Source: Rhodospirillaceae bacterium
GTDB lineage: Bacteria > Pseudomonadota > Alphaproteobacteria > UBA8366
Direction: 5' to 3'
Assembly (NCBI GenBank): GCA_002711555.1
Contig: PARQ01000004.1
Coordinates: forward strand, 87,338 to 94,703
Length of the DNA: 7,366 nucleotides
Positions 7,014 to 7,366 of the stretch are shown piece after piece; within the stretch, counting starts at the first letter, position 1, and each line of letters starts with the position of its first letter. The position numbers and the translations under genes were made by a program. The notes under the pieces were generated by a model. That model had not been told where the DNA came from. It saw nothing but the letters and a program-made list of their open reading frames with translations, and did no database searches.

Positions 7014-7018
7014 CCTCC
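7014..7018 (-). promoter_or_regulatory. strong ribosome binding site of gdhA
   Basis: GGAGG on the minus strand within a longer TGGGAGGGA (7020-7012), eight bases before the ATG at 7005. The spacing rules out the ATG at 7011 (two bases away) and fixes the start. It is the strongest Shine-Dalgarno sequence in the window, fitting a highly expressed enzyme. Confidence 0.85.
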
Positions 7019-7153
7019 CACCAAGATTTGCCACTAATTTTCTTAAAGCAGTTTTCTATCAATTTCGAAGTTATTAACTGAGTTCAAAGGGTATTCTTTT
7101 TCTACCTTCGTTGCAGCTTCTAAATTTTTTCACTAACCTTTTGTGTTGGGCAC

Positions 7154-7180
7154 TCCGTACTCCGCATAAACTATCCGCAT
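7154..7180. repeat. short heptamer repeat upstream of gdhA
   Basis: TCCGCAT occurs at 7161-7167 and 7174-7180, 13 bases apart start to start, with a partial copy TCCGTAC at 7154-7160. They lie about 150-175 bases before the gdhA start, where a regulator could bind. Two copies of a heptamer can arise by chance, and I saw no clear -35/-10 pair nearby. Confidence 0.3.
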
Positions 7181-7262
7181 TTTATCAACGGAGCTGACAC
7201 TTGGTTTGCTCGTTAAAAACACAACGCAAGCGTACCATATTCATTCATTTAAGATAGAATTC

Positions 7263-7351
7263 TGGCGGAGGGACCGGGAATCGAACCCGGGCATGAGTAT
7301 TACCCCATGACGGATTAGCAATCCGCTGCATTACCGCTCTGCCACCCCTCC
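7263..7351 (-). tRNA. tRNA-Ser, anticodon GCT
   Basis: Reading the minus strand from 7351: acceptor strand GGAGGGG, D-stem GCA/TGC, anticodon stem GCGGA/TCCGT with loop TTGCTAA and anticodon GCT at 7319-7317. A long class II variable arm with CATG/CATG ends follows, then T-stem CCGGG/CCCGG around TTCGAAT, and 3' acceptor strand TCCCTCC. The discriminator base is G, as serine tRNAs require, and CCA is encoded at 7265-7263. It decodes AGC and AGU codons. It lies 257 bases upstream of gdhA on the same strand. No U-rich hairpin terminator is obvious after it. The first stem has one G-U pair at its base; everything else pairs well. Confidence 0.97.
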
Positions 7352-7366
7352 TTTTTAATCAATAAC

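Noticed and set aside
7263..7351. tRNA-Ser as an integration site for a mobile element
   Set aside because: I found no second copy of the tRNA 3' end in the window and no integrase; the flanking genes look like core metabolism.

Overview
The window looks like an ordinary chromosomal stretch of a Gram-negative bacterium, most likely a proteobacterium. Base composition is moderately AT-rich by eye. Protein families are typical of proteobacteria: an EmrB/DHA2 exporter, an NfsA-type flavin nitroreductase, an MscS-family channel and NADP-type glutamate dehydrogenase. One exported protein carries a classical Sec signal peptide, and the tRNA gene encodes its own CCA end. I cannot place it more finely. 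There is no phage, transposon, CRISPR or plasmid signature.

Layout. On the minus strand at the left edge (1-1256) lies a DHA2-type major facilitator, cut off by the window edge. It is transcribed divergently from a plus-strand beta-hydroxyacid dehydrogenase (1364-2296), the only plus-strand gene. That gene converges on a minus-strand histidine phosphatase (2313-2906) across 16 bases with no clear terminator. Next, on the minus strand, an MscS-family channel (3813-4871) is followed by an NfsA-like nitroreductase (3029-3808). Their stop and start are four bases apart, so they form a tight two-gene operon. Upstream on the same strand is a small secreted protein of unknown function (5023-5379), whose leader contains a run of eleven G. 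Then come NADP-type glutamate dehydrogenase gdhA (5632-7005) and tRNA-Ser(GCT) (7263-7351).

Start sites were chosen by Shine-Dalgarno evidence. The nitroreductase, channel and gdhA all start downstream of the longest possible reading frame. Gaps without genes are all under 300 bases. The 5380-5631 gap holds the G run, a possible -10 element and an inverted repeat. The 7006-7262 gap holds the gdhA ribosome binding site and a short heptamer repeat. I saw no convincing intrinsic terminator for any gene.

The genes do not form one pathway: they cover nitrogen assimilation (gdhA), osmotic protection (channel), redox metabolism (dehydrogenase, nitroreductase) and export. The most unusual item is the G run before the small exported protein. 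It lies at a plausible transcription start and in the ribosome-binding region, and a change of one base in its length would join an upstream reading frame to the gene. I did not find a convincing new multi-gene system.
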